From JBEATZ01 sp041178545 (GTDB lineage: Bacteria; Planctomycetota; UBA1135; UBA2386), in assembly GCA_041178545.1 (NCBI GenBank), contig JBEGVB010000045.1:1-11358 (forward strand): a stretch of DNA of 11,358 nt. The letters are read 5' to 3'. Of the stretch, positions 1 to 11,358 are shown in pieces. Under the pieces are notes generated by a model. It saw only the letters and a program-made list of their open reading frames with translations, made no database searches and was not told the DNA's origin. The number at the start of each line of letters is the position of its first letter. Position 1 is the stretch's first letter. The position numbers and the translations under genes were made by a program.

Positions 1-76
1 CTCGACGAGGTTGCGCCAGAACTCGCGCGGGTTGCGCGCGCCCGGGAACCGACAGGCCATGCCCACGATCGCGATG

Positions 77-87
<11 letters not shown>
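1..87 (-). CDS. Polyketide synthase, N-terminal start of ketosynthase domain (partial, runs off left edge)
   Basis: Only the first 29 codons are in the window. They begin ATG and encode a peptide containing DIAIVGMACRFPGA followed by NPREFW, the hallmark opening of a type I beta-ketoacyl synthase (KS) domain, which makes C-C bonds by decarboxylative condensation of an acyl or peptidyl chain with an extender unit. Catalytic Cys/His residues lie beyond the edge. The ATG overlaps the end of the upstream NRPS gene by 11 nt in a different frame, and a GGGGAG Shine-Dalgarno sits 7 nt before it, so the two genes are co-transcribed and probably translationally coupled. The protein starts almost directly with the KS, with no long docking domain, so the KS most likely accepts the chain from the NRPS carrier protein. 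KS identity is clear from the motif. Whether other domains follow, and the product, cannot be seen. Confidence 0.88.
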
Positions 88-4741
<4,654 letters not shown>

Positions 4742-4797
4742 GGGGGTGCCGGAGCCGGACGCCGGGGCGCGGCCTGACGCAACTGCCTTCCTCACGA

Positions 4798-4825
4798 AAG
4801 CTACCCCATGGGGTGGACCGGGCAA
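4798..4825 (-). promoter_or_regulatory. Candidate promoter of the NRPS-PKS genes
   Basis: On the minus strand TTGCCC (4820-4825) and TAGCTT (4798-4803) are separated by 16 nt, a plausible sigma-70-type -35/-10 pair that would give a transcript starting near 4791 with a leader of about 50 nt before the ATG at 4741. The spacer is largely the palindrome at 4803-4814. In GC-rich DNA such matches arise by chance, so this is tentative. Confidence 0.33.
4803..4814. repeat. Perfect 12-bp palindrome in the divergent intergenic region
   Basis: ACCCCATGGGGT reads identically on both strands. It fills most of the spacer of the candidate NRPS promoter, a position where a bound repressor would block RNA polymerase. 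The sequence is seen; the operator role is inferred. Confidence 0.45.
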
Positions 4826-4842
4826 TACGGCAGAAGGTCCAC
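4813..4842. repeat. Inverted repeat GTGGACC / GGTCCAC with 16-nt spacer
   Basis: GTGGACC at 4813-4819 is repeated in inverse orientation as GGTCCAC at 4836-4842. The two arms flank the candidate -35 element of the NRPS promoter. It may be a two-site operator, or a hairpin at the RNA level. No T-tract follows on either strand, so it is not a convincing terminator. Confidence 0.4.
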
Positions 4843-4882
4843 TCTGTGCTCTGGGCAGGAAGCGCAGGGTTCCGGTCGCGTG

Positions 4883-4891
4883 TGGTAGCGT
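4883..4891 (+). promoter_or_regulatory. Candidate extended -10 element for the glycosyltransferase
   Basis: TGGTAGCGT matches the extended -10 form TGnTAnnnT. Its end is 6 nt before the GTG at 4898, so transcription would begin at or next to the start codon and the mRNA would be leaderless. That agrees with the absence of a Shine-Dalgarno there. No -35 hexamer is visible at 16-18 nt spacing. Confidence 0.3.
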
Positions 4892-4897
4892 GAGCGC

Positions 4898-5902
4898 GTG
4901 CGCGTGCTGGTCGTGATCGTGAACTACCGCTCGGCGGCCCTCACCGTCGGTGCGCTTGCCTCGCTGGCAACGGAACGAGGGGACCACCCGGGCCTGCGGG
5001 TCACCGTGGTCGAGAACGACTCGCGCGACGGCTCACTCGACGAGATCCGGCGGTCGGTTGCCACCCATGGTTGGTCGGACTGGGTCGACCTGCTGGGCAT
5101 GCCCGACAACGGCGGCTTCGCCCACGGGGTGAACGCAGGGGTGCGCCCGGCCCTGACGGGGAACGACCCACCCGACGCGTTCCTGCTCCTCAACCCCGAC
5201 ACGGTCGTCCGACCGGGTGCCATCCAGGCGCTGGTGGAGTTCCTCGAGCGGCACCCTGGGGTCGGGATCGCCGGCAGCCGCCTCGAGGACGAGGACGGCA
5301 CGCAACAGCACTCCAGCTTTCGCTTCCCCAGTTTCTGGAGCGAGTTGGACAGCGGCTTGCGCCTCGGGCTGGTGAGCCGCCTGCTCGCACGCCACGCGAT
5401 CGCCGAGCCACTGCGCGACGACCCACACCGCACCGGCTGGGTGGCTGGCGCGTGTGTGCTGGTACGCCGCCAGGTCTTCGAGCGCGCAGGGCTGATGGAC
5501 GACCGCTACTTCCTCTACTACGAGGAAACGGACTTCATGCGGCGTGCCGCTGCCGCCGGGTTCGAGTGCTGGTACGTGCCTGCGAGCCGCGTCGTCCACC
5601 TCGTGGGGCGATCGACCGGTGTGACGACGCGCGGCACCCGCCCCGGCCGCCGTCCCTCGTACTGGTTCGAGTCCCGCAGACGCTACTTCCGCACGCACCA
5701 CGGGCTGGTCGGCGCCCTCGCCTGCGACCTGGCCTACTTCCTGGGCTACACGTCTTGGCGGCTGCGCAACCTCGTTGCGCGGAGGGCCACGGTCGACCCG
5801 CCTTGCTTCTGGCGCGACTTTGCCTTGCACCAGTTCCTGCCGCCACGACTGCGGCGCCTGGTGCTCGGGTCCCGAACGCCTGCCGCGCGTTCAGCGCGCT
5901 GA
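4898..5902 (+). CDS. Family 2 glycosyltransferase, rhamnosyltransferase (WbbL)-like
   Basis: The 334-residue protein transfers a sugar from a nucleotide donor, probably to a lipid-linked or other acceptor at the cytoplasmic membrane face. GT-A family 2 hallmarks are VVIVNYRS (5-12), VVENDSRDGS (37-46), NGGFAHGVNAG (71-81), the metal-binding region LLLNPDT (96-102), WVAGACVLVRR (181-191) and FLYYEETDF (205-213), followed by the conserved CWYVPASRVVHL. This order is typical of the WbbL-type rhamnosyltransferases, but the sugar cannot be read from sequence. Length fits the family, and a basic C-terminal region (RLRRLVLGSR) may contact the membrane. The GTG start gives the usual family opening MRVLVVIVNY; a second GTG two codons on is possible, and neither has a ribosome binding site. 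It is divergent from the NRPS and its stop overlaps the convergent copolymerase gene by 12 bp. It could decorate the polysaccharide or the NRPS-PKS product. Confidence 0.92.
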   Translation: MRVLVVIVNYRSAALTVGALASLATERGDHPGLRVTVVENDSRDGSLDEIRRSVATHGWSDWVDLLGMPDNGGFAHGVNAGVRPALTGNDPPDAFLLLNPDTVVRPGAIQALVEFLERHPGVGIAGSRLEDEDGTQQHSSFRFPSFWSELDSGLRLGLVSRLLARHAIAEPLRDDPHRTGWVAGACVLVRRQVFERAGLMDDRYFLYYEETDFMRRAAAAGFECWYVPASRVVHLVGRSTGVTTRGTRPGRRPSYWFESRRRYFRTHHGLVGALACDLAYFLGYTSWRLRNLVARRATVDPPCFWRDFALHQFLPPRLRRLVLGSRTPAARSAR

Positions 5903-8167
5903 GCCGCTCGCCGCACGCAGTTCGCGGTCGCGGATCACCGCAGCCCCGACGAACTGTGCACCTGCTGCCTGCGCGTCGCCTCGCACCGCAGCGAGCCCCC
6001 TGTGCGTCGAGTGGTCCAGTGCAACGACGGCGAGCACGCCGTCGACGACGCGGAGGACTGCCCTTCCCTCCGGCTGCTCGGTGAGCACCGGCAGCTCCAC
6101 CACCACGAACTGGAAGCTGTTGCAGAGTTCCTGCAGCAGTGCGCCGAACTCGTGCCTGCGCATGGGGTGCGGGGTGGGCTGGTGGTCCAGCCCCAGCGGC
6201 AGGAACGAGAGCCCTGGCACCTGCGTCGTGCACACGCAGTCCCCGAGCCTGGCCTTGCCGTCGAGCACCTGCATCCAGCCGTTGCCGCCCGGGATCCCGA
6301 GCCGCTCCGAGAGCCATCCGCCACCCGGCGAGCAGCTGACGAGGCACACCTTCTCGCCGCCGTGGAGGGCTAGCCCGGTGGCGAGACAGCCGGCGACACG
6401 AGAACCGTCTGCACTGGAGGCATCGGGCACGCATGCGATGCGCAACCCGAGCGAGGACCTGCGGTCGAATGGCAACGAGGACCAGAGTTCGGCGATGTCC
6501 TCGCGCACGTCCCCGAACGGCAACAGCAGCTCGCTGGGCAGCAGGTCCGCAGCCATCTGCGACGCGTTTCGCACCGGGCCGCCAATCACACCACAGACCT
6601 TGATGCCACGGCGCTCGAGGTCGAGCACGCTGCGGACCCTTCGGTCGACCAGGCCGAGCACGAAGGCGAGGAAAAACCCAGCAGCCAGCCCTCCCACGAC
6701 ACCACCCACCAGCAGCATGCTGCGGTTGGGACCGATCTTGCCCTGGGACTGCGTGGCGGGGAACAGGACCTGCAGGTTGCTCAGCTTGAGGTTGTCGAGC
6801 CGCTGGATCGTCTGCAGGCTCGCTGCGCTTGCCGCCATGCGGTCGGCCTGCGCGCGGTTCTGCTGCGCCTCGAGCTCGAGCTTGCCAAGTTCCGCGGATG
6901 CCGTCTCAAAGGTGGCAAGCCGGGTCCGCACCGAGTCACGCACCTCTGCACGCTGTGCGCGCGCCAGCCTGACTCCTGCAAGCTGGGTCTCGGCAGTGTC
7001 GAACTCGCGACGCAGCCTCGACTCACGCGTCTCGGCCTCCCCCGTGGCGTCCACGTCGAGGAACATCGGCTCCTTCTCGAGCTGGGTCCTGCACTCCTGC
7101 AGGAAGTCCTCGACCCGCTTGCGCTGCTGCTCGTACTGGTCGCGGCTCACGTTCATGCTGATCCGCTCGCTCTCCAGACGGACCAGCTCCAGCTGCAACT
7201 GACGCACCTGGGCCCGCAGGGACGAGTACTCCGGGTTGAGCATGCGCGTACGCGCGTTCCGGTCCGAGTCCGGCAGGTTCTTGAGCACCTCCGTGAGCTG
7301 GGCCTGCACTGCCTCCAGGCGCCGCTCCTCGATCTTCTCGTTCTCGACCTCGGACTCGAGTCGCTCCAGGTAGACCAGCAGCGCGTCGCGCTGGGCCTCG
7401 AACGCGTAGATGCCCTTGCTGGTCTTGTAGAGTGCGAGGGCCTCCTCGCTCTTGCGGGCCGCCTCCTCCGCGCGCTGCAACTCCTTGGTGAGCACGTCGA
7501 GGCTGCGGGAGGTCTCGAACACCTCGGCATGGAACTCGAGCGCGGCCTCGAGCACCCCGTCCACGACCATCTGGGCACCGGCCGGGGAGACCGTCTGGTA
7601 GGAGACCAAGATCGTGCCAGCCGCTGGGTCGGGGTAGAACTGGAGCCCTACCGAGAGCACGCTGGCCGCCAGCGTGGTCACCTGCTCCGGGGTCGCCAAC
7701 GCAACGGCCTCGCTGGGCTGGAACCACCACTTCTGGAACCGGTGCAGCACGCGCTGCGGCAGCGACTTGTCGCCCGCGTAGCCCCGGGTGGGGTCGTAAG
7801 CCTCCAAGAGTTTCTCCGGCCCGATGCGCCGCGCAGCCTTGTCGTAGAGTCTCGGGTTGATGAGGAGCTGCATCTCGGCCAGCACGGCATCGCGCAGCGC
7901 GACGTAGCGACCCTCCATGCCGCCGGCGAGGGCCATCTCGGGGGTGACCGTCTCGCGCATGCCGGGGCGCACCATCAGCTTGCCCTGCGACATGTACATG
8001 TTGGGCTTGACGACCGCCTGGAACGCACCGCCCAAGGCACCGAGGATCGTGACGCCCACGACCAGTACGCGGTGGCGGAGAACGGACTGCAGGGCGAGCA
8101 AGGCGAGCCCGAGGCCGGGGTTCGCGGCCTTGTTGCCCCCTGGGGATTCCTGCACGTCGTTGCTCAT
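5891..8167 (-). CDS. Polysaccharide copolymerase, Wzz/Wzc (GumC-like) type, with degenerate kinase-like C-terminus
   Basis: This 758-residue inner-membrane protein should control chain length and link polymerisation to export. The Wzz-type architecture is clear: TM1 at about 33-53 (VLVVGVTILGALGGAF), a large periplasmic part with coiled coil over about 220-460 (Glu/Arg/Gln-rich heptads), and TM2 at about 484-508 (MLLVGGVVGGLAAGFFLAF), followed by DRRVRS. Residues 575-758 have the layout of the BY-kinase/ParA-like domain, but the Walker A lysine is absent (ASSADGSRVA), the A' aspartates are replaced (CLVSCSPGG), Walker B has Glu (VVVELP), and there is no terminal tyrosine cluster. It is therefore probably not an active kinase. 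The ATG at 8167 is chosen because upstream translation is low-complexity and overlaps the export lipoprotein gene, which ends 13 nt before. The Shine-Dalgarno is weak. Confidence 0.9.
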   Translation of the reverse strand: MSNDVQESPGGNKAANPGLGLALLALQSVLRHRVLVVGVTILGALGGAFQAVVKPNMYMSQGKLMVRPGMRETVTPEMALAGGMEGRYVALRDAVLAEMQLLINPRLYDKAARRIGPEKLLEAYDPTRGYAGDKSLPQRVLHRFQKWWFQPSEAVALATPEQVTTLAASVLSVGLQFYPDPAAGTILVSYQTVSPAGAQMVVDGVLEAALEFHAEVFETSRSLDVLTKELQRAEEAARKSEEALALYKTSKGIYAFEAQRDALLVYLERLESEVENEKIEERRLEAVQAQLTEVLKNLPDSDRNARTRMLNPEYSSLRAQVRQLQLELVRLESERISMNVSRDQYEQQRKRVEDFLQECRTQLEKEPMFLDVDATGEAETRESRLRREFDTAETQLAGVRLARAQRAEVRDSVRTRLATFETASAELGKLELEAQQNRAQADRMAASAASLQTIQRLDNLKLSNLQVLFPATQSQGKIGPNRSMLLVGGVVGGLAAGFFLAFVLGLVDRRVRSVLDLERRGIKVCGVIGGPVRNASQMAADLLPSELLLPFGDVREDIAELWSSLPFDRRSSLGLRIACVPDASSADGSRVAGCLATGLALHGGEKVCLVSCSPGGGWLSERLGIPGGNGWMQVLDGKARLGDCVCTTQVPGLSFLPLGLDHQPTPHPMRRHEFGALLQELCNSFQFVVVELPVLTEQPEGRAVLRVVDGVLAVVALDHSTHRGLAAVRGDAQAAGAQFVGAAVIRDRELRAASGSAR

Positions 8168-8180
8168 GGTCGGGTGCGGC

Positions 8181-8891
8181 TCAGAGGCCCGGGACGAGGT
8201 AGGGGAACGGCAGCATCTGACGGATGTACTTCTCCACGAAGATGTTTGCGTCGTCGATGTTGGTGTTGGGCACGAACACCACGTCGTTTGGCTGCAGGTA
8301 GATGGGTGCGGCTGTGCCCCAGAGCTCGACGCGGGAGTCGACCACCCACGACACCACCCGTCCCTCCTGCAGCCTGCGCACGAAGAGAACCGACTCCATC
8401 CGCGCCGTGTTCTTGATCGGTCCGCCGGCCCTGCCGATGGCCTCCACGAGGGTGATCGAGCGGCCGTCGAGGTTCTGTGCACCGGGCGTGCGGACCTCAC
8501 CCATCACGTACACCGAGGTGCCGCCGACGTCCGAGCCCGAGCGCGGCGCACCGGCCACGACGTTCACCGAGATCTCCTGCGGGCTGGAGCTGTTGCGGTA
8601 ACTCTCCGCGAGGACCTCCTGCAGTTCGCCCACGCTGAGCCCCGCAACGCGCACCTCCCCCACCAGCAGGAACGAGGCCCTGCCGTCGGGACGGACGCGT
8701 ACGCTGTGGTTCCACTCCTGCTTGAACGGGAACGAGAGATCCACGGTGTCGCCGGGCTCCACCCGCAGCGGCTTCCGCTCGTAGAATCGGTTGATCTCGT
8801 CCGCGACCTCGTCCATCGGGCGCCCCGTGGTCTTGCACGCGGCGAACAGGAGGGGCACGAGCAGGCACAGCAGTCGGAGCAGTTTCGTCAC
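8181..8891 (-). CDS. Polysaccharide export lipoprotein, Wza/Poly_export family
   Basis: The 236-residue protein is predicted to be secreted, lipidated and to form the outer-membrane or periplasmic channel for a polysaccharide. The signal is MTKLLRLLCLLVPLLFAAC with the lipidated Cys at 19; the lipobox has Phe at -3, slightly atypical. The Poly_export domain covers about 42-98 (LRVEPGDTVDLSF, VRPDGRASFLLVGEVRVAGL) and one SLBB domain about 127-160 (VYVMGEVRTPGAQNLDGRSI, then AIGRAGG). The tail VFVPNTNIDDANIFVEKYIR is the usual end of short family members. It is shorter than E. coli Wza, with fewer SLBB repeats. The GTG start at 8891 lies in a GTGA overlap with the stop of the upstream membrane protein and gives a proper signal peptide. 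The copolymerase, its usual partner, follows 13 nt downstream. Confidence 0.93.
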   Translation of the reverse strand: MTKLLRLLCLLVPLLFAACKTTGRPMDEVADEINRFYERKPLRVEPGDTVDLSFPFKQEWNHSVRVRPDGRASFLLVGEVRVAGLSVGELQEVLAESYRNSSSPQEISVNVVAGAPRSGSDVGGTSVYVMGEVRTPGAQNLDGRSITLVEAIGRAGGPIKNTARMESVLFVRRLQEGRVVSWVVDSRVELWGTAAPIYLQPNDVVFVPNTNIDDANIFVEKYIRQMLPFPYLVPGL

Positions 8892-10339
8892 GGCGATCTT
8901 TCCCGGGGGTTGCGGCGTTTTAGGGCCCGCCTGCGGAGGCGTCCACCCGCAGGGTGGGATTGGAGGAGTTCGCGGTCCTCGCGCCGAACGAGTCGATGTG
9001 TCGCTGCCACGGGCGCAACGGGCTCGGCCGCGGCGGGCGAAGCTCCAGGCACGAGGTCCGCGTCGGTGGCGCGGAGCGATCCTGCGACGCCTGCCATGAG
9101 CACCCACACGGGTGTCGCGAACGCGTTGGCGAGGCAGTCGTAGGCGACGAGCAGGAGCGCGATGCCGATGGCCGCCTGTGGCCGCGAAGCCGTGGCAGAA
9201 AGGTGCCGCGCCCGCAGCAACAGGCCGCGCCCGGCGGCGAGCAGGAAGGTGCCCACACTGCCGGCGAGTCCGGTCACCCCGAAGCCGACGAACGAGATGA
9301 TCCAGAGGCTGTCCGTCACGACCTGCCTTGCCTGGCCGTACTCGTCGTAGGTGGCGTAACCCCGGGTGGTGACGCCGAACCATGGCTTCTGCCACCCGAT
9401 GCCCGCGAGCAGGTCCTCGCAGCGCCAGCGGTAGGCAAGTGAGTCGAGTCGGTCGGCGGACACGAAGTCGAGCAGTCCGAGCACTCGGTCCAGCAACGTC
9501 GGGTCCAGCAACCGGACCAGCATGTAGACCAGTGGCAGCGTGAGCAGCGTGACCCAGCCCATCGCGGGAACCGGCATCAGCAGCAGGGCAATTCCCAGCA
9601 GCGTCAACGAGAAGGCGCCGAGTGACTTGCAGAGCACCGTCGTGACTGCGAGCACGGCAAAGACAGCGAGCGTGGGCACGCCGGCGACCCGTTCCCGCAC
9701 CCGGTGCAGTGCCAGCGCGGCCACGGTGGAACAGCCCAGGAAGAGACTCAGCGCGAGCCCGTGGTCGGTGAACACCATGGGTCGCCAGCCGCCACCGCGG
9801 TGGGTCTGCGCAAAGCTGTGCTGGGCGAACCCGTACACCACCCGGTGCAGTTGGGGACTCATGCGCACCTCCCACAGCACGAAGGGTGTGTAGGCGAGTG
9901 CGGCCCCCACGAGCACGACGAGGAGTTCCTCGCGTTCCTTGCGAGAGGTGAAGTGGATCCTCCCTGCGAGCCAAGGGATGCCCCACGTGAGCATCCTGTT
10001 GAAGCAGGCGGAGAGCCCGTCGTACAGGCCGTAACCGTTGGTGAGCGAGGCCCCGAGCGCACTGAGGGCCCAGAGCAGGACCGGCACGTCGGCGAGCCCG
10101 GGCCGGAACCGCGCCAGCCGGTCGGAGTGGAAGACAAGGGTGCCCGCGAGCAGGCCGAGGGCCATGGCGGTCCACTTCGTGTAGTCGGGGAACCCGGGGA
10201 GGTTGACCGCGACGTTCGGCAGGAAGAGCCAGCCGAGCACGACCACGAGTGCACTGGCGCGACTTGCCCCGAGGCGCGCGAACGGGACCAGGGCGAGCAG
10301 GGGCCAGGCGAACAGCACGAGCAGTGCGAAGGAGTTCAC
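8888..10339 (-). CDS. O-antigen ligase / Wzy polymerase-like integral membrane protein
   Basis: A 483-residue polytopic protein with about ten to twelve hydrophobic segments (for example 4-20, 84-100, 138-156, 190-211, 222-238, 241-277, 343-377, 387-420). The region YRWRCEDLLAGIGWQKPWFGVTTRGYA (304-330) resembles the conserved periplasmic loop of the PF04932 O-antigen ligase/Wzy family, where a large loop near the C-terminus holds arginines used with undecaprenyl-linked glycans. The segment GWRPMVFTDHGLALSL (184-199) is a second polar, conserved-looking patch. With a flippase upstream and Wza/Wzc-type genes downstream, a polymerase role is the more likely, but ligase and polymerase cannot be told apart by sequence. 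The last 60 residues form a Pro/Ala then Arg-rich cytoplasmic tail. The GTG start shares 4 nt (GTGA) with the upstream stop and has a strong GAGGAGG site 8 nt before it. Confidence 0.85.
   Translation of the reverse strand: MNSFALLVLFAWPLLALVPFARLGASRASALVVVLGWLFLPNVAVNLPGFPDYTKWTAMALGLLAGTLVFHSDRLARFRPGLADVPVLLWALSALGASLTNGYGLYDGLSACFNRMLTWGIPWLAGRIHFTSRKEREELLVVLVGAALAYTPFVLWEVRMSPQLHRVVYGFAQHSFAQTHRGGGWRPMVFTDHGLALSLFLGCSTVAALALHRVRERVAGVPTLAVFAVLAVTTVLCKSLGAFSLTLLGIALLLMPVPAMGWVTLLTLPLVYMLVRLLDPTLLDRVLGLLDFVSADRLDSLAYRWRCEDLLAGIGWQKPWFGVTTRGYATYDEYGQARQVVTDSLWIISFVGFGVTGLAGSVGTFLLAAGRGLLLRARHLSATASRPQAAIGIALLLVAYDCLANAFATPVWVLMAGVAGSLRATDADLVPGASPAAAEPVAPVAATHRLVRREDRELLQSHPAGGRLRRRALKRRNPRERSP
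8898..8904 (-). promoter_or_regulatory. Ribosome binding site of the export lipoprotein gene
   Basis: GGGAAAG on the minus strand is 6 nt before the GTG at 8891. It is only a partial match, but it supports this start over any codon further upstream, where the same frame stays open for a long way without a signal peptide. Confidence 0.4.
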
Positions 10340-11358
10340 GCGGCCTGCCTCCTCGTGCGCAGCTTCCGGAGGTGGGCGAGGTTGCCCGGCAGCCAGACCA
10401 CGGTGGCGACGACCAACACGGCCGCGCAGGCGAGTGCCGGGTGGGCTCCCGCGCGCCCCAGTGCCAGCGTCGTGCCGCCGCACAGGAGTGCGCCGAGGGC
10501 AGTCCTGCCGGTCACCGCGAGGTCGTCGGCAAGCGTCCGGACCCCGGCACGGCGACTTGCCACTTGCAGTGCCGCGTAGCGAAACACGTCGGCGAGCACA
10601 TAGGCACCCACCACCCCCGGGAAACCCCACCAACGCCAGCCGAACGGGAGCAGGACGCACATCGCCACCAGTTTTGCGAGCGATGCGTAGGTGCTCCAAC
10701 GTGGCTGCCCAAGGGCGAGGAGGATGCAACCATTGCTGTTCTCCAGCACCACCCCGAACCAGAAACCGAAACAGAGCACCGGCACGATCCAGGAAGCTTC
10801 GCCGAAGGAGGAGGGGTAGAGCAGCGCCACCGCAGCAGGCGCACCGCCCGCGACCCCGGAGAACATCCACCCTCCCAGTGCAAGCGTCGGGCCGCGCGTC
10901 CTGCGGACCGCTCCAGGGTAGTCACTGCCGTCCTGCGCAGCGCGGCAGAGCAGCGGGAACACGACGGCGTTCGACAGCCGGGTCACGACATCCGCCGGGA
11001 TCCACGCCAGCGCGAGGGCGATCGAGTAGACGCCGAGCTGTGCATCGCTGACCAGTTGGCCGTAGAGCAACCGGTCGGCGTGGGTGGTCGCGTAGAAGAC
11101 GATGGTCGAGAGCGAGACCCACTTGCCGAAGCGGAAGATCGCGGCCGCGTGGTCGCGGTCCCAGCAGAGCCGGTTGCCGCCGCCAAGCAGCGCCCAGCTG
11201 GAAAGCAGCCGGAAGACCGCGACCGTGGGAGCCCCCACGGCGAGCGCCATCGGCGACTGCAGGACAGGTGCGAGCGCGACCATGGCCACGGACCCGACCA
11301 GCTGGCTGCCCAGCTCGACCCATGCAACGGCCCCGAGACGCAGGTTGCGGCCGGCGAG
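10336..11358 (-). CDS. Polysaccharide flippase, Wzx / oligosaccharide translocase family (partial, 5' end off right edge)
   Basis: 340 residues are visible; the frame stays open to the edge (LAGRNLRLGAVAWVELGSQL), so the apparent GTG at 11289 is internal. The family moves lipid-linked sugar repeat units across the inner membrane by an MOP-type mechanism. The diagnostic stretch is FRFGKWVSLSTIVFYATTHADRLLYGQ, continuing with LGVYSIALALAWIPADVV and AVVFPLLCRAAQDG, a pattern typical of Polysacc_synt_3 proteins. Alternating hydrophobic helices continue to the C-terminus, which ends in a basic HLRKLRTRRQAA. Roughly the first third of the protein should lie outside the window. It is the most upstream visible gene of the polysaccharide operon, and its TGA overlaps the GTG of the next gene. 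Substrate is unknown. Confidence 0.88.
   Translation of the reverse strand, partial: LAGRNLRLGAVAWVELGSQLVGSVAMVALAPVLQSPMALAVGAPTVAVFRLLSSWALLGGGNRLCWDRDHAAAIFRFGKWVSLSTIVFYATTHADRLLYGQLVSDAQLGVYSIALALAWIPADVVTRLSNAVVFPLLCRAAQDGSDYPGAVRRTRGPTLALGGWMFSGVAGGAPAAVALLYPSSFGEASWIVPVLCFGFWFGVVLENSNGCILLALGQPRWSTYASLAKLVAMCVLLPFGWRWWGFPGVVGAYVLADVFRYAALQVASRRAGVRTLADDLAVTGRTALGALLCGGTTLALGRAGAHPALACAAVLVVATVVWLPGNLAHLRKLRTRRQAA
10348..10354 (-). promoter_or_regulatory. Strong ribosome binding site of the ligase/polymerase gene
   Basis: GAGGAGG on the minus strand lies 8 nt before the GTG at 10339, inside the end of the flippase gene. It fixes the start and is the best Shine-Dalgarno in the window. 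Confidence 0.75.

Larger units (their letters stand above)
4742..4897. other. Divergent intergenic region between the NRPS and the glycosyltransferase
   Basis: These 156 bp are the only gap of any length in the window. They separate two genes read away from each other, so they should hold both promoters. Visible inside are the palindrome, the inverted repeat, the NRPS promoter candidate and an extended -10-like element beside the glycosyltransferase start. No small gene or RNA gene could be recognised. Confidence 0.6.

Noticed and set aside
4803..4842. Intergenic inverted repeats as a transcription terminator
   Set aside because: Neither strand has a T-run after a stem, and both flanking genes start here instead of ending.
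4742..4987. Upstream extension of the NRPS frame by 82 codons
   Set aside because: It would overlap the start of the divergent glycosyltransferase and cover the whole promoter region; the extra residues have no domain character. The ATG at 4741 directly precedes the formyltransferase fold.
8168..8500. Upstream extension of the copolymerase frame by 111 codons
   Set aside because: The added translation is Ser/Arg/Cys-rich shadow of the export lipoprotein gene. The ATG at 8167 gives a normal short cytoplasmic N-terminus before TM1.
8892..10175. Upstream extension of the export lipoprotein frame through the ligase gene
   Set aside because: The extension is an Arg/Ala/Pro-rich shadow and would bury the lipoprotein signal peptide. 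The GTG at 8891 has a signal peptide and GTGA coupling.

Overview
The window is a high-GC, gene-dense stretch from what looks like a Gram-negative bacterium with a large secondary-metabolite and polysaccharide repertoire. The Gram-negative call rests on a lipoprotein of the outer-membrane polysaccharide export (Wza/Poly_export) type and an inner-membrane Wzz/Wzc-type partner. Codon use avoids TTA, CTA and TCA almost completely, which is why long antisense shadow frames lie opposite every gene. The phylum cannot be fixed from this DNA; Planctomycetota or Myxococcota would both fit, and that is only an impression.

Left part (1-4741, minus strand): one large non-ribosomal peptide synthetase subunit of 1554 residues. 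Its order is formyltransferase-like domain, degenerate condensation-like region, adenylation (A) domain, carrier protein (PCP). The A domain is interrupted between motifs A4 and A5 by a complete luciferase-like flavin monooxygenase (LLM) of the MupA/Atu3671 type. Its stop codon overlaps by 11 nt the start of a polyketide synthase gene (first 29 codons visible, ketosynthase N-terminus) that runs off the left edge. Together they look like a formylating, oxidising starter module feeding a ketosynthase.

Middle (4742-5902): a 156-bp divergent intergenic region with candidate promoters and inverted repeats, then a plus-strand family 2 glycosyltransferase whose 3' end overlaps the next minus-strand gene by 12 bp.

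Right part (5891-11358, minus strand): a tightly packed polysaccharide operon read right to left: a Wzx-type flippase (5' end off the window), a Wzy/O-antigen-ligase-like membrane protein, a Wza-type export lipoprotein and a Wzz/Wzc-type copolymerase. Two junctions are 4-nt GTGA overlaps and the third gap is 13 bp. These would flip, polymerise or ligate, and export a lipid-linked polysaccharide. The copolymerase has a kinase-shaped C-terminus whose nucleotide-binding motifs all look lost. Whether the glycosyltransferase serves the polysaccharide or the NRPS-PKS product is open; it shares a divergent promoter region with the latter and abuts the former.
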